Below, in pieces: positions 8,987 to 18,045 of a stretch of 64,000 nt of DNA. The notes under the pieces were generated by a model. It was not told where the DNA came from. It made no database searches and saw only the letters and a program-made list of their open reading frames with translations. How positions within the stretch are numbered: position 1 is the first letter of the stretch; each line of letters opens with the position of its first letter. Source of the stretch: CAZOAR01 sp964577985. Its GTDB lineage: Bacteria; Gemmatimonadota; CAZMKB01; CAZNLH01. The DNA is taken from contig CAZOAR010000002.1 of the NCBI GenBank assembly GCA_964577985.1, positions 1-64,000 on the forward strand. Direction: 5' to 3'. The position numbers and the translations under genes are program-made.

Positions 8987-10895
8987 ACCCGATCGCCTTC
9001 AATTCGTCGACCGTCTCTGCGTCGAGCTCGCGGACCGTCGGGGCATTCATCCCTTTCCGCCGCGTCAGAGATGGGAAGCGCTCGTCAAGCACCTCCATCA
9101 GGCGCTCTCCCTGGTCCGCGCTGGTGGCCGAGAGATCCACGTGCTCCTCTCGATCGTTCCCCGTGTGGTAGAACTCCACCCGGTCCGGCAAGACCTCCTT
9201 CTCTGCCCCGCTGCCCCTGTCTGGAGCTGGAGAACCCGCGCCTGTATCATCAGCAACCATTACCCGGAGTCCCATCACCGAAACCTGGACGCTGTCACCA
9301 TGTGCACGCTTTATCGCCTCTATCAGGCCCTCGAGCTTGTAGCGCCGCGCTTTCGTTCCCTTCACCTTCACCCGGTCAGCCTCGAAGATATCGCCGGGCA
9401 GGACATGGCCATTCAGCTTGATCTTCATGCCTTCCCTGAGGTCCCCCGGCTCCAGTGACTTCCCCTCCCTGGTCTCGAGAGCCGCGCCATCAAGCCTCAA
9501 AACACGGTAACCCATCAGGGAGAAGGACCCTGCAACCGGATCCACGTCCGAAATCGGCCCCTCCAGCTCATGATCATCGTCGGCCTGATTGTCGTCGAGA
9601 GAGATACGCCTGGCCCGAAATGTGTGATCCTCCCCCGGCATACCGTCAACCTCCACACGGTCTCCCACATGGAAATCCTCAAGTATGGACGGACGATTGA
9701 CCGGTCTGAAATTTCCCTTATATGTCTCTATCAGCACAAAATCGTCTCCCGTAAGGGATCTCTGGTACGACCCCCTGTGATACAGCTCGCTGTAGGCGAC
9801 AGGGACATGAGTCCCATCGCTTCTATCGCGTGATATCTGCGGCATCACGCTGCGGCCATCTATATCGCGTCCGTGCGGCCACCCGATGTAGTCGACCAGC
9901 GTGGGAAAGAGGTCTATCAATTCCGTAATACCGTCGATCTCCTCTCCCGCCCACCTGTCGGCCGGAAACTTGATCAGCAGCGGTATCGAGAGCAGTTCCC
10001 GGTAGAGCGACTGCCCGTGTCCGATCTTCCCGTGTTCGAGGAACTCCTCACCGTGATCCGCCGTGACCACGACGACGGTCCTGTCATAGATTCCCCTGCG
10101 TCGCAGGTCGGAGAAGAGCATGCCCAGACGGTCATCGAGGTAACGGAGTTCCCCGTCGTAGAGGGCAACCATTTTCTGTCGATCCGATTCCCCCAGCTGG
10201 ACCACCCCGGCGTTGATTTCATCTCTCAGCACCTTCCAATCGTCGGTATTGAAATCAATGTCGGCCGGGTAAGTGCCGAAGATCGTATCGTATGGCGCGG
10301 GGGGTTGATATGGCCAGTGGACATCGAGATAGTGGAGGTAGGCAAGGAATGGCTCGCCGTGTCCCTGGTCCAGCCAGCTCTCGAACGACTTGTTTATCTT
10401 ATCAGCATCACCAGCGCGGTCATCATAAAGGTCGAATCCCTGAGCGAAACCGAGGAATCCCCGCAACTGGGCGTTCTGGACGAAAGCGACCGTCTTGTAA
10501 TCGTGTTCTCGAAAGGTCTCGGCAATTGTCACCAGGGAATCCTGCAGAATATCGGACGTTATATGTCCCTTCGTGTCCTTGCTGCTCCCTTCCAGCACGC
10601 CGTGGTGGGTCGGGTAGAGGGATGTGAAAAGAGAGGGTATGGACGGTTTTGTCCAGCTCGTCTGGCTTATCGCCCGGCTGAAGATAACCGCATCCTGTGA
10701 GAATCGATCGAGGTTCGGTGTCGTGTCCCGCGTGTAACCGTAGACCCCGACGTGGTCGGCTCGAAGTGCATCGACCAGAATGATTATGACATTGGGGCGC
10801 TCGGATCGACCGGTCAGCGCGTTGCGAAACCCGATGAACGCGCCACCCGCGACTAACAGTGACACCACAATCAGGATAAGGCCCTTGTATCTCAC
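8976..10895 (-). CDS. membrane-anchored sulfatase-fold enzyme (probable phospho-group transferase/hydrolase) with embedded DUF5666 modules
   Basis: The 639-residue alkaline-phosphatase-superfamily enzyme has an N-terminal membrane anchor (residues 6-23). The metal-binding start (RPNVIIILVDALRADHVG, Asp42) is followed by the nucleophile region SQTSWTKPSIPSLFTS. Thr82 stands where true sulfatases have Cys/Ser-x-Pro-Ser-Arg, as in LtaS/EptA-type phosphotransferases. The later metal motif is VVVVTADHGEEFLEHGKIGHG. About 160 residues between the catalytic domain and C-terminus form two DUF5666-like modules (FHVGDRVEVDGMP, LREGMKIKLNGHVLPG), matching the neighbouring barrel protein. The GTG start at 10895 has AAGGAGAGG upstream and a GTGA overlap with the kinase gene. 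The longer frame (to 10955) lacks a ribosome site. I infer addition or removal of a phospho-substituent on an exported glycan; sulfate chemistry is less likely. Confidence 0.75.
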   Translation of the reverse strand: MRYKGLILIVVSLLVAGGAFIGFRNALTGRSERPNVIIILVDALRADHVGVYGYTRDTTPNLDRFSQDAVIFSRAISQTSWTKPSIPSLFTSLYPTHHGVLEGSSKDTKGHITSDILQDSLVTIAETFREHDYKTVAFVQNAQLRGFLGFAQGFDLYDDRAGDADKINKSFESWLDQGHGEPFLAYLHYLDVHWPYQPPAPYDTIFGTYPADIDFNTDDWKVLRDEINAGVVQLGESDRQKMVALYDGELRYLDDRLGMLFSDLRRRGIYDRTVVVVTADHGEEFLEHGKIGHGQSLYRELLSIPLLIKFPADRWAGEEIDGITELIDLFPTLVDYIGWPHGRDIDGRSVMPQISRDRSDGTHVPVAYSELYHRGSYQRSLTGDDFVLIETYKGNFRPVNRPSILEDFHVGDRVEVDGMPGEDHTFRARRISLDDNQADDDHELEGPISDVDPVAGSFSLMGYRVLRLDGAALETREGKSLEPGDLREGMKIKLNGHVLPGDIFEADRVKVKGTKARRYKLEGLIEAIKRAHGDSVQVSVMGLRVMVADDTGAGSPAPDRGSGAEKEVLPDRVEFYHTGNDREEHVDLSATSADQGERLMEVLDERFPSLTRRKGMNAPTVRELDAETVDELKAIGYVQ

Positions 10896-12355
10896 AGTCC
10901 TCTCCTTCCAGACCCCGCGCAGATATCTTCCGTTTCGGCAAGACGCCTCTCGCACTCCTCGAGGAGGGGATCACATACTCCCTTCCAGATCGGCCGGAAT
11001 GCATAGAGACACGCCAGACGAAAGAGGGATGTCGCCTGGTAGAACGCCACCCGGGTTTTATCAACCCCGGGACTGCAACGTCGATAAGTGGATTCGAAGA
11101 GGGAAGCCTCCCGCCGTGATCCGGGGATCGATAACCTTCCCTGGAGCGCACGCAGGTGCAGATGCGCCAGGAAGTTTCCGACGTCCAGTGCCGGGTCGGA
11201 CATGGTAACGGTATCGAGGTCTATTAGAGAGAGCCCCGCGGGACCGGCAATCACCTGCTTGTCGTAGAAATCCCTGTGGGTGATCGACCGAACAAAACCG
11301 GATGTCCCCGCGGCGTTCCCCACTTCGCGGATCCGGTCGATGACTTGCCGCCCCCGGGTTCTATACTCCGGGAAAAGAATATCGAGGCTCTCCAGCGATC
11401 TCTCAAGTAGGGAATACTCGTCCTCGGGAAGATACCGTCCTTCGACGACCAGGCCCGAGTCGTGGAAGGCGGAGAGCAACTCCGCCGTTCTCTCGATCAC
11501 CTTGTTTCGCATAGGCTCGTCCTCAATATCGAACAGGCCTTTTCCCTCCATGGCCTCATGAAAACCGACCCTGAGATCGGGCAGGTAGCCAATCGGACGG
11601 GGAAAAATGGGGGGTCGGGCGCGACGCACATTCACTGACCAGTTCCACAGCTGCTCAATATTGCTGAAAATGCCCCGACCCCTTTCATCGTGATAAACCT
11701 TTCCTATGATAGGCGTTCGCCTGATTATTTCCTTCTTGTCGCCCTCTATAACCGTCAGATAGTATCGAAGTGTACTCCGTTTCCCGAATCGATAGCCAAG
11801 GACCTCCGGTCCCTCCAGAAGAGCTGTCTTCTCCTTCCCGAACAGTCGGCGGAGTTCCGGCTGCAATCGTGCAGTTATCATATCCTGATCCTGCAGACCC
11901 TCCAGCCATGGCATTCGGTCATCGAGCGGGAAGACAGAAAGGCTCATATCCGGCTCTCTGGTCGCGAGGGCCCGCCTGCCGAGGAGAAAATCGTCCCGCT
12001 CCGCTGCGCTTGCCGGGGAATCGTTTATCGTTATCGGGTCCTGGAATCGGGACTTGCTATCCCGGTTGAAGCGCCCATACGCGATCCTTCTACCCAGCGG
12101 ACCGGATCGTGAGGCCCTCCACGCGATCTCGTATTCCACGACACCCTGACCGGTTCTCGCCCCCGGGAAGGCGCGCCGGATTCCCAGATCGAACTCCTGA
12201 CCGGGTTCATGAAAGAGGGCTCCGCCCAATTGTCTCTTCATACCGGAAACGTCCATCGCCTGAATCCACTGAGCCCGGGATTGTTCCATCTTCTCACTTT
12301 CTGCGTTCCTATCCTCTATCCGGACAGATCCCGCACTACGCATAGGACTCACCAT
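10892..12355 (-). CDS. aminoglycoside-phosphotransferase-family kinase (second of a tandem pair)
   Basis: The 487-residue soluble protein has a C-terminal APH/choline-kinase-like fold. The catalytic loop is ITHRDFYDKQVIAG (HxDxxxxQ, base Asp) and the metal motif LIDLDTVTMSDPALDVGNF. The N-terminal 250 residues hold a degenerate ATP-binding lobe with YGRF and a KVYHDERG element. Over its whole length it resembles the kinase encoded just upstream, so the pair probably arose by duplication and then diverged. GGAG sits 8 nt before the ATG at 12355, which overlaps the previous stop by 7 nt. Its own stop overlaps the next start (GTGA). In this neighbourhood a sugar or lipid-linked glycan substrate is more plausible than an antibiotic. 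The exact substrate cannot be read from sequence. Confidence 0.72.
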   Translation of the reverse strand: MVSPMRSAGSVRIEDRNAESEKMEQSRAQWIQAMDVSGMKRQLGGALFHEPGQEFDLGIRRAFPGARTGQGVVEYEIAWRASRSGPLGRRIAYGRFNRDSKSRFQDPITINDSPASAAERDDFLLGRRALATREPDMSLSVFPLDDRMPWLEGLQDQDMITARLQPELRRLFGKEKTALLEGPEVLGYRFGKRSTLRYYLTVIEGDKKEIIRRTPIIGKVYHDERGRGIFSNIEQLWNWSVNVRRARPPIFPRPIGYLPDLRVGFHEAMEGKGLFDIEDEPMRNKVIERTAELLSAFHDSGLVVEGRYLPEDEYSLLERSLESLDILFPEYRTRGRQVIDRIREVGNAAGTSGFVRSITHRDFYDKQVIAGPAGLSLIDLDTVTMSDPALDVGNFLAHLHLRALQGRLSIPGSRREASLFESTYRRCSPGVDKTRVAFYQATSLFRLACLYAFRPIWKGVCDPLLEECERRLAETEDICAGSGRRGL

Positions 12356-13722
12356 TTTATCTTCTCCGCCTCATCCAGGAAAAAACGCATTCTGTCCGGC
12401 CACTTCGGAGAAAGATACTTAAGGCTGCTGAGAGCGAGTTTTCCCAGCGCCATTTTCTTATACCAGAGGTAGTCGATCTTACGGCAATCCCGCTCATTCT
12501 CCCCGAGATATCCCTTAAGGAACGCTGCCTCAGCCTCCGGCACCTCCTCTTCTCCGAGAGATCCTTCCAGTCGGTAGAGCGATAGATGGGCCGTAAAGTT
12601 CGCCACATCGACGAGAGGATCAGAGAGACGGATTGCATCCAGGTCGAGCAGGACCGGCCCCTGTCCGTTGATCAGTATCTGCCGCGCGTGGAAATCACCG
12701 TGCACCGGTCGAGCGCTCTCCCCCTCCAATCCAGGGGCATCCTTTTCCAGTTCGGCCAGGAGATTAGCCATTCTTCTCTCTCCGTCGGGGAGCACATTGA
12801 CCGCGTCAAGGACCTCCGTGTGGAAATCAGCTAACTCGTCCTCCAGGGGGTAGGATCGAAGCCCCTTTATCTTCAGTCCGTGAAATGACCTCAGGCTGGC
12901 GCCTATTCGGGACAGGGCATCGTGCCACTGATCAGCGGGCGTGCTGTCCGGCAATGGATGCCATCCGGACATCTCTTCCTGGAAGAAGAAGTTGACTTTC
13001 TGATCGAACGCGAAAGGCTCCGGTACGATGGGGAACTCTCCCTGTTGCCTGTATGCCTCCCGAATCCGCTGGTTGATTTCGAATATAAAGCCTCCCATTT
13101 CGCGCCTCATCATCTTCCCGATCACGCTGGCACGCCGCAATTCCTCGGTCTCCATGTTCCGCAGCACCAGCCGGCACCGCACCACGCAGTGCCGCTCCGG
13201 TTTGTAGCTCAGTATATCGAGGCACGACCTCTTTCCGCTGATCCACCACGGCCTGGGCGCCATCGTGGTTAGATTGCTCATGGCTATCCGTTTCAGCTTG
13301 CTCGAATCCAGGACGAATCGAAGCCTCCTGAGGCAACGGTCGTTCGGGAAGAATGACAGGATAAAGTGGAAGTCCGGGATGTAGAGAACGGGCGGACCGA
13401 AACGGGGTGTGGCGGTATGCGTCTTCAGCGCCTTTTCATATTCTTTCTTCCCCTCGTCGGGCGATACGAATCTCCCGTAGGCCCGCTGGACTTCCACACC
13501 CCCATTGCCCCCGGAAGCGAATCTGAGAGAATAACCGATGATGCAACTTATGCCGGGCTTGTAGCGGACATATTCGGGCACACACTCTCTGAGAGCGGAT
13601 TCCCCCCCGACCGATTCCGGCGGAAGGTGTCGTCTGATGACTGCGGCCATCTCTTCCGCGTCCAGGGCGTCCGCCAGCCTGGGAAACAGCGGGTCGCGGG
13701 GCACGGGAAAGGATCGATTCAT
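12349..13722 (-). CDS. aminoglycoside-phosphotransferase-family kinase (first of a tandem pair)
   Basis: The 457-residue APH-like kinase has the catalytic loop VHGDFHARQILINGQG and the metal-binding motif VLLDLDAIRLSDPLVDVANF. The N-terminal lobe contains an AYGRF element, also seen in the downstream kinase, and an RHCVVRCRLVLRNMETEE strand region. A GGAGGAGGGG ribosome site precedes the ATG, which overlaps the stop of the ABC transporter gene (ATGA, 13719-13722). Coupling to an exporter and three glycosyltransferases suggests phosphorylation of a carbohydrate intermediate in the cytoplasm before or during export. No transmembrane segment or signal peptide is present. A role in antibiotic resistance is unlikely from context and length. 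Confidence 0.72.
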   Translation of the reverse strand: MNRSFPVPRDPLFPRLADALDAEEMAAVIRRHLPPESVGGESALRECVPEYVRYKPGISCIIGYSLRFASGGNGGVEVQRAYGRFVSPDEGKKEYEKALKTHTATPRFGPPVLYIPDFHFILSFFPNDRCLRRLRFVLDSSKLKRIAMSNLTTMAPRPWWISGKRSCLDILSYKPERHCVVRCRLVLRNMETEELRRASVIGKMMRREMGGFIFEINQRIREAYRQQGEFPIVPEPFAFDQKVNFFFQEEMSGWHPLPDSTPADQWHDALSRIGASLRSFHGLKIKGLRSYPLEDELADFHTEVLDAVNVLPDGERRMANLLAELEKDAPGLEGESARPVHGDFHARQILINGQGPVLLDLDAIRLSDPLVDVANFTAHLSLYRLEGSLGEEEVPEAEAAFLKGYLGENERDCRKIDYLWYKKMALGKLALSSLKYLSPKWPDRMRFFLDEAEKIKW

Positions 13723-15575
13723 CGCCCCTCCTCCCCGCTGCCGCCCTCGCCTCCGGAGGCCAGCTGCATTGAATAGAGTTCATGGTAACGGCTTCCCGTC
13801 TTCATCAACTGGTCGTGGGAGCCGTCTTCGATTATTGAAGTCCCCTCCAGGACCAGAATACGATCCGCGGAGGAGATGGTGGAAAAATGGTGCGCGATCA
13901 CTATGCATGTGCGCTTCTCGGTCATGCGGGTCAGGGAATCAACAACCAGAAACTCCGACTCGACATCGAGACCGGTGGTCGGTTCGTCCAGGATAATAAT
14001 CGGAGCGTCACGGACTGCGGCTCTGGCCAGGGAGATGCGCTGTTTCTGCCCCCGCGAGAGCGTAGAACCCTGTTCTCCCACGATGGTGTCGTATCCGTCT
14101 TCCATGTTCATTATAAAATCGTGAGCGTTGGCGATCTTTGTGGCCTGGATGATCTCCTCCTCGGTGGCTTCCGGCTTGCCCAGGGCGATGTTCTCCCTTA
14201 TGGAGAGCCCGAACATGGAGGGCTCATGCATGATTACGCTGATCTGGTTCCGGAGGGATTCCAGGGTGATCTCCCGGAGGTCGTAACCGTCGATCCGGAC
14301 GGCGCCCTGTGCAGGGTCGTAGAAGCGGAGAACAAGGTTCACCAGAGTCGTCTTTCCCGTCCCCGATGGGCCGACGAGCGCGACCGTCTGCCCCGGCTCG
14401 ATAGCAAAGTTGATGTCCCGCAGGACGCAGTCGGAATCACCATAGGAGAAAGAGACATTGTCGAACGCGATCTCTCCACGGAAAGGGGCAGCTGCGATCG
14501 CCCCGGGAGAGTCCTTGATCTCAGGTTCTATATCGAGGATCTCGAGTACCCTCTCACCACATGCCGTGGCCTTCGCCACACGCGAGGTGAGCTTCGAGAG
14601 CTTCCTCAACGGTCTATACATGTCCTTCATATACGAGACGAACACCAGCAGATCCCCCGGCGTGAGAACACCATCCATGACCCTCCTGACGCCGAACCAT
14701 AGCACAACACAGGAGCCCCCCGCCAGGACCAGCTCGATGATCCGTTGAAAAGAGGCGGCGAGCCTGGTTGACTTCAGGCCTGCGCGCAGATTGCTTCGAT
14801 TGAACCTCGAGAACTTGTCGTACTGGAGGTTCTCGAGAGAGAACGCGTGAACGAGGGAGATAAAATTGAGCGACTCATGGGCCAGGGAAGCCACCCGCCC
14901 CTCGTTGCGCCTGGCGCGGTTGGTCGCTTCCTTGATACCCCGTGTGTATTTCCCTATTGAGATCATCAGGATGGGCACCGTCACCAGCGCCATCAGCGTG
15001 AGTTGCCAGTCCATGATGAACATGATCACGATCATGCCGGTGAGGACGAGTACTCCGCCGGTAGCGGTGACTATGAAGTTGACGAGCATCTCCTTCAGGA
15101 GATTGATGTCCCCGGTCAGACGGACTAGCAGGTCACCGGACTTCTGCGTGTCGTGAAACGAACGGGACGATCGCTGGATGTGGTCATACAGCCTGCGGCG
15201 GATGGATGCCGCTGTTCTCTGGCCGACTTCGGCGGTCTGGACCTCTTCGCTGTAAGAGAAGAGCCCCCTGAAAAAGGCGATCAGCACGATCGAGACGCAT
15301 GCAGCAGTGAGGAGCCATACTGGTCCCTTCTCCAGCAGGTCGGGGACCAGGGGATACTTCATCACCTTGTGTTTCTGGAAGAGGATCCCGTCGAAGATTA
15401 TCTTGATGGGCCATGGCCGCAGGATATCCATGGCCATCAATCCGAATCCGCTCAGCAGGGCCATTCCAAGCTTGCCACGGAAACGCACGATATACTCGTA
15501 GAAATAACCATATATCCGCCCGACGGCCTTGAATTCAATCCCCTTGAGGGTGGGGAACATCTCCGTCAATCGCAT
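13719..15575 (-). CDS. ABC exporter, fused permease-ATPase (MsbA-like)
   Basis: The 618-residue half-transporter has an N-terminal six-helix exporter domain (first helices near residues 36-110) and a C-terminal ATPase. The ATPase has Walker A GPSGTGKTTL, signature LSRGQKQRISLA, Walker B IIILDEPTTGLD and the switch His (IVIAHHFSTISSADRI). It should work as a homodimer in the cytoplasmic membrane and flip or export a lipid-linked or hydrophobic substrate. It overlaps the glycosyltransferase gene upstream by 10 nt and the kinase gene downstream by 4 nt. The most economical reading is export of the glycan made by the three transferases, comparable to MsbA or PglK-type flipping. Peptide or drug export cannot be excluded from sequence alone. 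Confidence 0.88.
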   Translation of the reverse strand: MRLTEMFPTLKGIEFKAVGRIYGYFYEYIVRFRGKLGMALLSGFGLMAMDILRPWPIKIIFDGILFQKHKVMKYPLVPDLLEKGPVWLLTAACVSIVLIAFFRGLFSYSEEVQTAEVGQRTAASIRRRLYDHIQRSSRSFHDTQKSGDLLVRLTGDINLLKEMLVNFIVTATGGVLVLTGMIVIMFIMDWQLTLMALVTVPILMISIGKYTRGIKEATNRARRNEGRVASLAHESLNFISLVHAFSLENLQYDKFSRFNRSNLRAGLKSTRLAASFQRIIELVLAGGSCVVLWFGVRRVMDGVLTPGDLLVFVSYMKDMYRPLRKLSKLTSRVAKATACGERVLEILDIEPEIKDSPGAIAAAPFRGEIAFDNVSFSYGDSDCVLRDINFAIEPGQTVALVGPSGTGKTTLVNLVLRFYDPAQGAVRIDGYDLREITLESLRNQISVIMHEPSMFGLSIRENIALGKPEATEEEIIQATKIANAHDFIMNMEDGYDTIVGEQGSTLSRGQKQRISLARAAVRDAPIIILDEPTTGLDVESEFLVVDSLTRMTEKRTCIVIAHHFSTISSADRILVLEGTSIIEDGSHDQLMKTGSRYHELYSMQLASGGEGGSGEEGR

Positions 15576-16831
15576 CGAGACACCCCCTCGAACAACCCCG
15601 CCAGCCGCTGGATCGTCCGGTCTATATGGTATTCACTCTCCACCTCATCTCGCGCGGCAGCTTTGAGCCTGTCCCTCAGCCCCTCATCGTCAAGCAGCAG
15701 TTCCAGGGCGCGGGCCAGCCCTTCTGAGTCGCCGGGAGAAACGAGAAGGCCCGTCCGATTATGCCGGATCAGTTCCGGGATACCGGTGATCGGGGTGGTC
15801 ACGACCGGAATCCCCATCGCCATCGCTTCCTCTATGGCCACGGGGAGGCCATCCTTGTCGCCATTCTGCGCCTCTACACACGGAAGGGTGAACACCGTCG
15901 CCTTGCGGTAATGACCCTGGACGAGTTCATCCTGCGTGCACGATCCCCTCAGGTGCACATATTCCTCGAGTCCGTAGTGGTGTATACGCCCTTCAATCTC
16001 CTCCCGCAGCGGCCCGTGACCGACAATAGAGCAGGAAAAACTCTTTCCGCGATCTCTCAGCAGGGCGCACGCGTCAACGAGAAATGGAAAACCCTTCTTC
16101 TCTATCAACCGCCCGACGGAAAGTATGATCGGCCTTCGCTCCAGCTTGGGCTCACCGTTGTTGAGGGGAAAGTTGTCCACGGGGATTCCGTTCCTGATGA
16201 CGTGAATATCAGCCTCGGGACAGATTTCCTCCAGGTGCTTCCTGTTGTATTCGCTGATCGTCACCACGAAGCTCGCCGTCTGAAGCCGCCGCTTGAGCTG
16301 TCCCCGGCTCACCCTGTCGGTAAATATGTCTTTCGCGTGGGCCGTAAAGCTGAATGGCACGCCGGTCATCAGGTGTATGTACTTGGCAAGCCGGGTACTC
16401 CCCGAGGCGAAATGCGCGTGGAGGTGTTGGATGTCGCCGGATATTACGCCTCGGCTGGCATACCCGGCCAGCATGAACTTCTTCATTGACTCACTGCTGC
16501 GGCGTTTCAGCGCGTGCCGAAGACACCGGAGGTACCCGCCCGGACGGTGGAGCAGCGTGAATAAGTGGGCGGGTATGAATCGGCCAGCGCGTTTCCAGGA
16601 AGCCTTCGGCAGGTAGCAAACCGGAGCCTGAATCTTCTCTACGAATGGATGTACCTTATCCATCGGGTTCTTCATCGAGAAAACCCGGACATCAAAGCCC
16701 CTGCGTTCAAGTGCCAGGATCTCATGCGCTATGAAGGTCTCCGAAAGCCTCGGAAACCGCTTCAGGATATAAGCGACCCGGGTACCACGGCTTCCCGTTC
16801 CTTGACCCCGCAGATCTCTTTCGCGATGCAT
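15566..16831 (-). CDS. glycosyltransferase family 4
   Basis: The 421-residue GT-B fold enzyme opens with TRVAYILKRFPRLSETFIAH, typical of GT4 colanic-acid/EPS-type transferases acting on nucleotide sugars. The C-terminal donor domain has ILSVGRLIEKKGFPFLVDA and the E-x7-E region VAIEEAMAMGIPVVTTPITG. The ATG at 16831 has GAGG 4 nt upstream, and its first 15 residues are not typical of the family. This start overlaps the previous gene by 70 nt, longer than other overlaps in the run, so a slightly later start is possible. Role: adds one sugar during assembly of the glycan that this cluster appears to make. Confidence 0.82.
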   Translation of the reverse strand: MHRERDLRGQGTGSRGTRVAYILKRFPRLSETFIAHEILALERRGFDVRVFSMKNPMDKVHPFVEKIQAPVCYLPKASWKRAGRFIPAHLFTLLHRPGGYLRCLRHALKRRSSESMKKFMLAGYASRGVISGDIQHLHAHFASGSTRLAKYIHLMTGVPFSFTAHAKDIFTDRVSRGQLKRRLQTASFVVTISEYNRKHLEEICPEADIHVIRNGIPVDNFPLNNGEPKLERRPIILSVGRLIEKKGFPFLVDACALLRDRGKSFSCSIVGHGPLREEIEGRIHHYGLEEYVHLRGSCTQDELVQGHYRKATVFTLPCVEAQNGDKDGLPVAIEEAMAMGIPVVTTPITGIPELIRHNRTGLLVSPGDSEGLARALELLLDDEGLRDRLKAAARDEVESEYHIDRTIQRLAGLFEGVSRCD

Positions 16832-18045
16832 ATTACCTCTTCCGCGTTTCTGTTCCAGTTTCGGTTTCTCTCAAGGATAAACCTCCGGGCCTCGTCCCCC
16901 ATCATCCGGCCAAAATCGGGGTTGTACCGGAGATAGAGGATCTTCCCTGCCAGTCCCGGGATATCTCCAGGCGGGGTCAGAAGTCCTGTTTCCCCATCTC
17001 CGAGGATCTCTTCGATCTGACCGATACCGCTGGCAATAATCGGCCTGGCCATCGACATATACTCGAATATCTTCATAGGCGAGAAGTAGAAGTCGGGGAT
17101 CCTGCCATAGGGAGCGACTGCCACATCCATGCACGCCAGATATGATGGGATCTCGGTGTATGGAACCTCACCCGTGATTGTTATGCGGTCGGAGAGCTTC
17201 TTCTCCTGCATCAACTCCTCGACCCAACCCCGGAGAGGTCCGTTTCCCACGAGGAGGAGATGAAAGTCCGGGTGGTCTGCCCAGAGGATGTTCATCGCCT
17301 CAACGAGTTCCCGGATTCCATGCCACGACTTGAGTGAGCCGAGAAAACCTACAACATAGCTGTCCTGCGGCAGTTCCCTGCGAGTTCTTGCCTCGTCCTT
17401 CTCCAGGCAGGTCGCCGGGTTGAAGAGTAATGGATCCACTGCATTCGGCACGACATGTATCTTTTTTGAGGAAACACCCTCCCTCCGTGCATAGTCACGG
17501 ACCTCCTCCGATACGGCAACAATAGCGTCCGACTGCCGGAAACACACCTCTTCGATCCCCCTGGCGACCGTCTTGAGGCGGAGATGTCGATATCTCTCCT
17601 GCTCAACAAAGAGGGGCGAGTTGACCTCCAGTATATAAGGAATTCCGAGTGTTTTCGCGGCCGATGAGGCGGCAAAGCTCCAGAGCGAATATCGCTCGTA
17701 GATGCAGTCTATCGGCTTTCCTTGATGGATCGATTCGATGACCTCGTAGAACGTTCTGTTCAGGAGGAGAGCGCGGATCTCGCGGACCATCTCGTCATGT
17801 TTCCCACCTGCACCGCAGATCCCGGCCAGATTCTCCACCATCATGGTCTCCGGTTCGGCCAACCTCACCTCCCGGATATGGGCGGCACAGTTGTTATTCC
17901 CACGGCGCCCGGAACGAGCCGTCAGGACGTTCACATCGTTCCCGAGCCCGTGCAGCGCCCGCGTCAACTCCCGGACATGAACGGACGCGCCCTTGTTTCC
18001 AAGGATGGGGACTCCTGAATCCGCTGACACGAATACGATCTTCAC
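16762..18045 (-). CDS. glycosyltransferase family 4
   Basis: The 427-residue GT-B enzyme has an N-terminal acceptor domain starting VKIVFVSADSGVPILGNKGA, with the HVRELTRALHGLGNDV helix. The donor domain has VVGFLGSLKSWHGIRELVEA and the FSPMKIFEYMSMARPIIAS motif (E-x7-E variant). I place the start at the GTG 18045: GGAGG lies 7 nt upstream and gives a 4-nt GTGA overlap with the upstream gene. The TTG at 18051 abuts the ribosome site. Together with the two flanking transferases this implies a short repeat unit or a glycolipid of at least three sugars. Confidence 0.83.
   Translation of the reverse strand: MKIVFVSADSGVPILGNKGASVHVRELTRALHGLGNDVNVLTARSGRRGNNNCAAHIREVRLAEPETMMVENLAGICGAGGKHDEMVREIRALLLNRTFYEVIESIHQGKPIDCIYERYSLWSFAASSAAKTLGIPYILEVNSPLFVEQERYRHLRLKTVARGIEEVCFRQSDAIVAVSEEVRDYARREGVSSKKIHVVPNAVDPLLFNPATCLEKDEARTRRELPQDSYVVGFLGSLKSWHGIRELVEAMNILWADHPDFHLLLVGNGPLRGWVEELMQEKKLSDRITITGEVPYTEIPSYLACMDVAVAPYGRIPDFYFSPMKIFEYMSMARPIIASGIGQIEEILGDGETGLLTPPGDIPGLAGKILYLRYNPDFGRMMGDEARRFILERNRNWNRNAEEVICIAKEICGVKEREAVVPGSLIS

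Noticed and set aside
10892..13722. Antibiotic-resistance reading of the two APH-like kinases
   Set aside because: The proteins are much longer than aminoglycoside kinases (about 260-300 residues) and are embedded in a glycan operon; no resistance context.
13887..14702. 271-residue plus-strand open frame opposite the ABC exporter
   Set aside because: It is the complement of the ATPase domain motifs; no ribosome site and no recognisable product.
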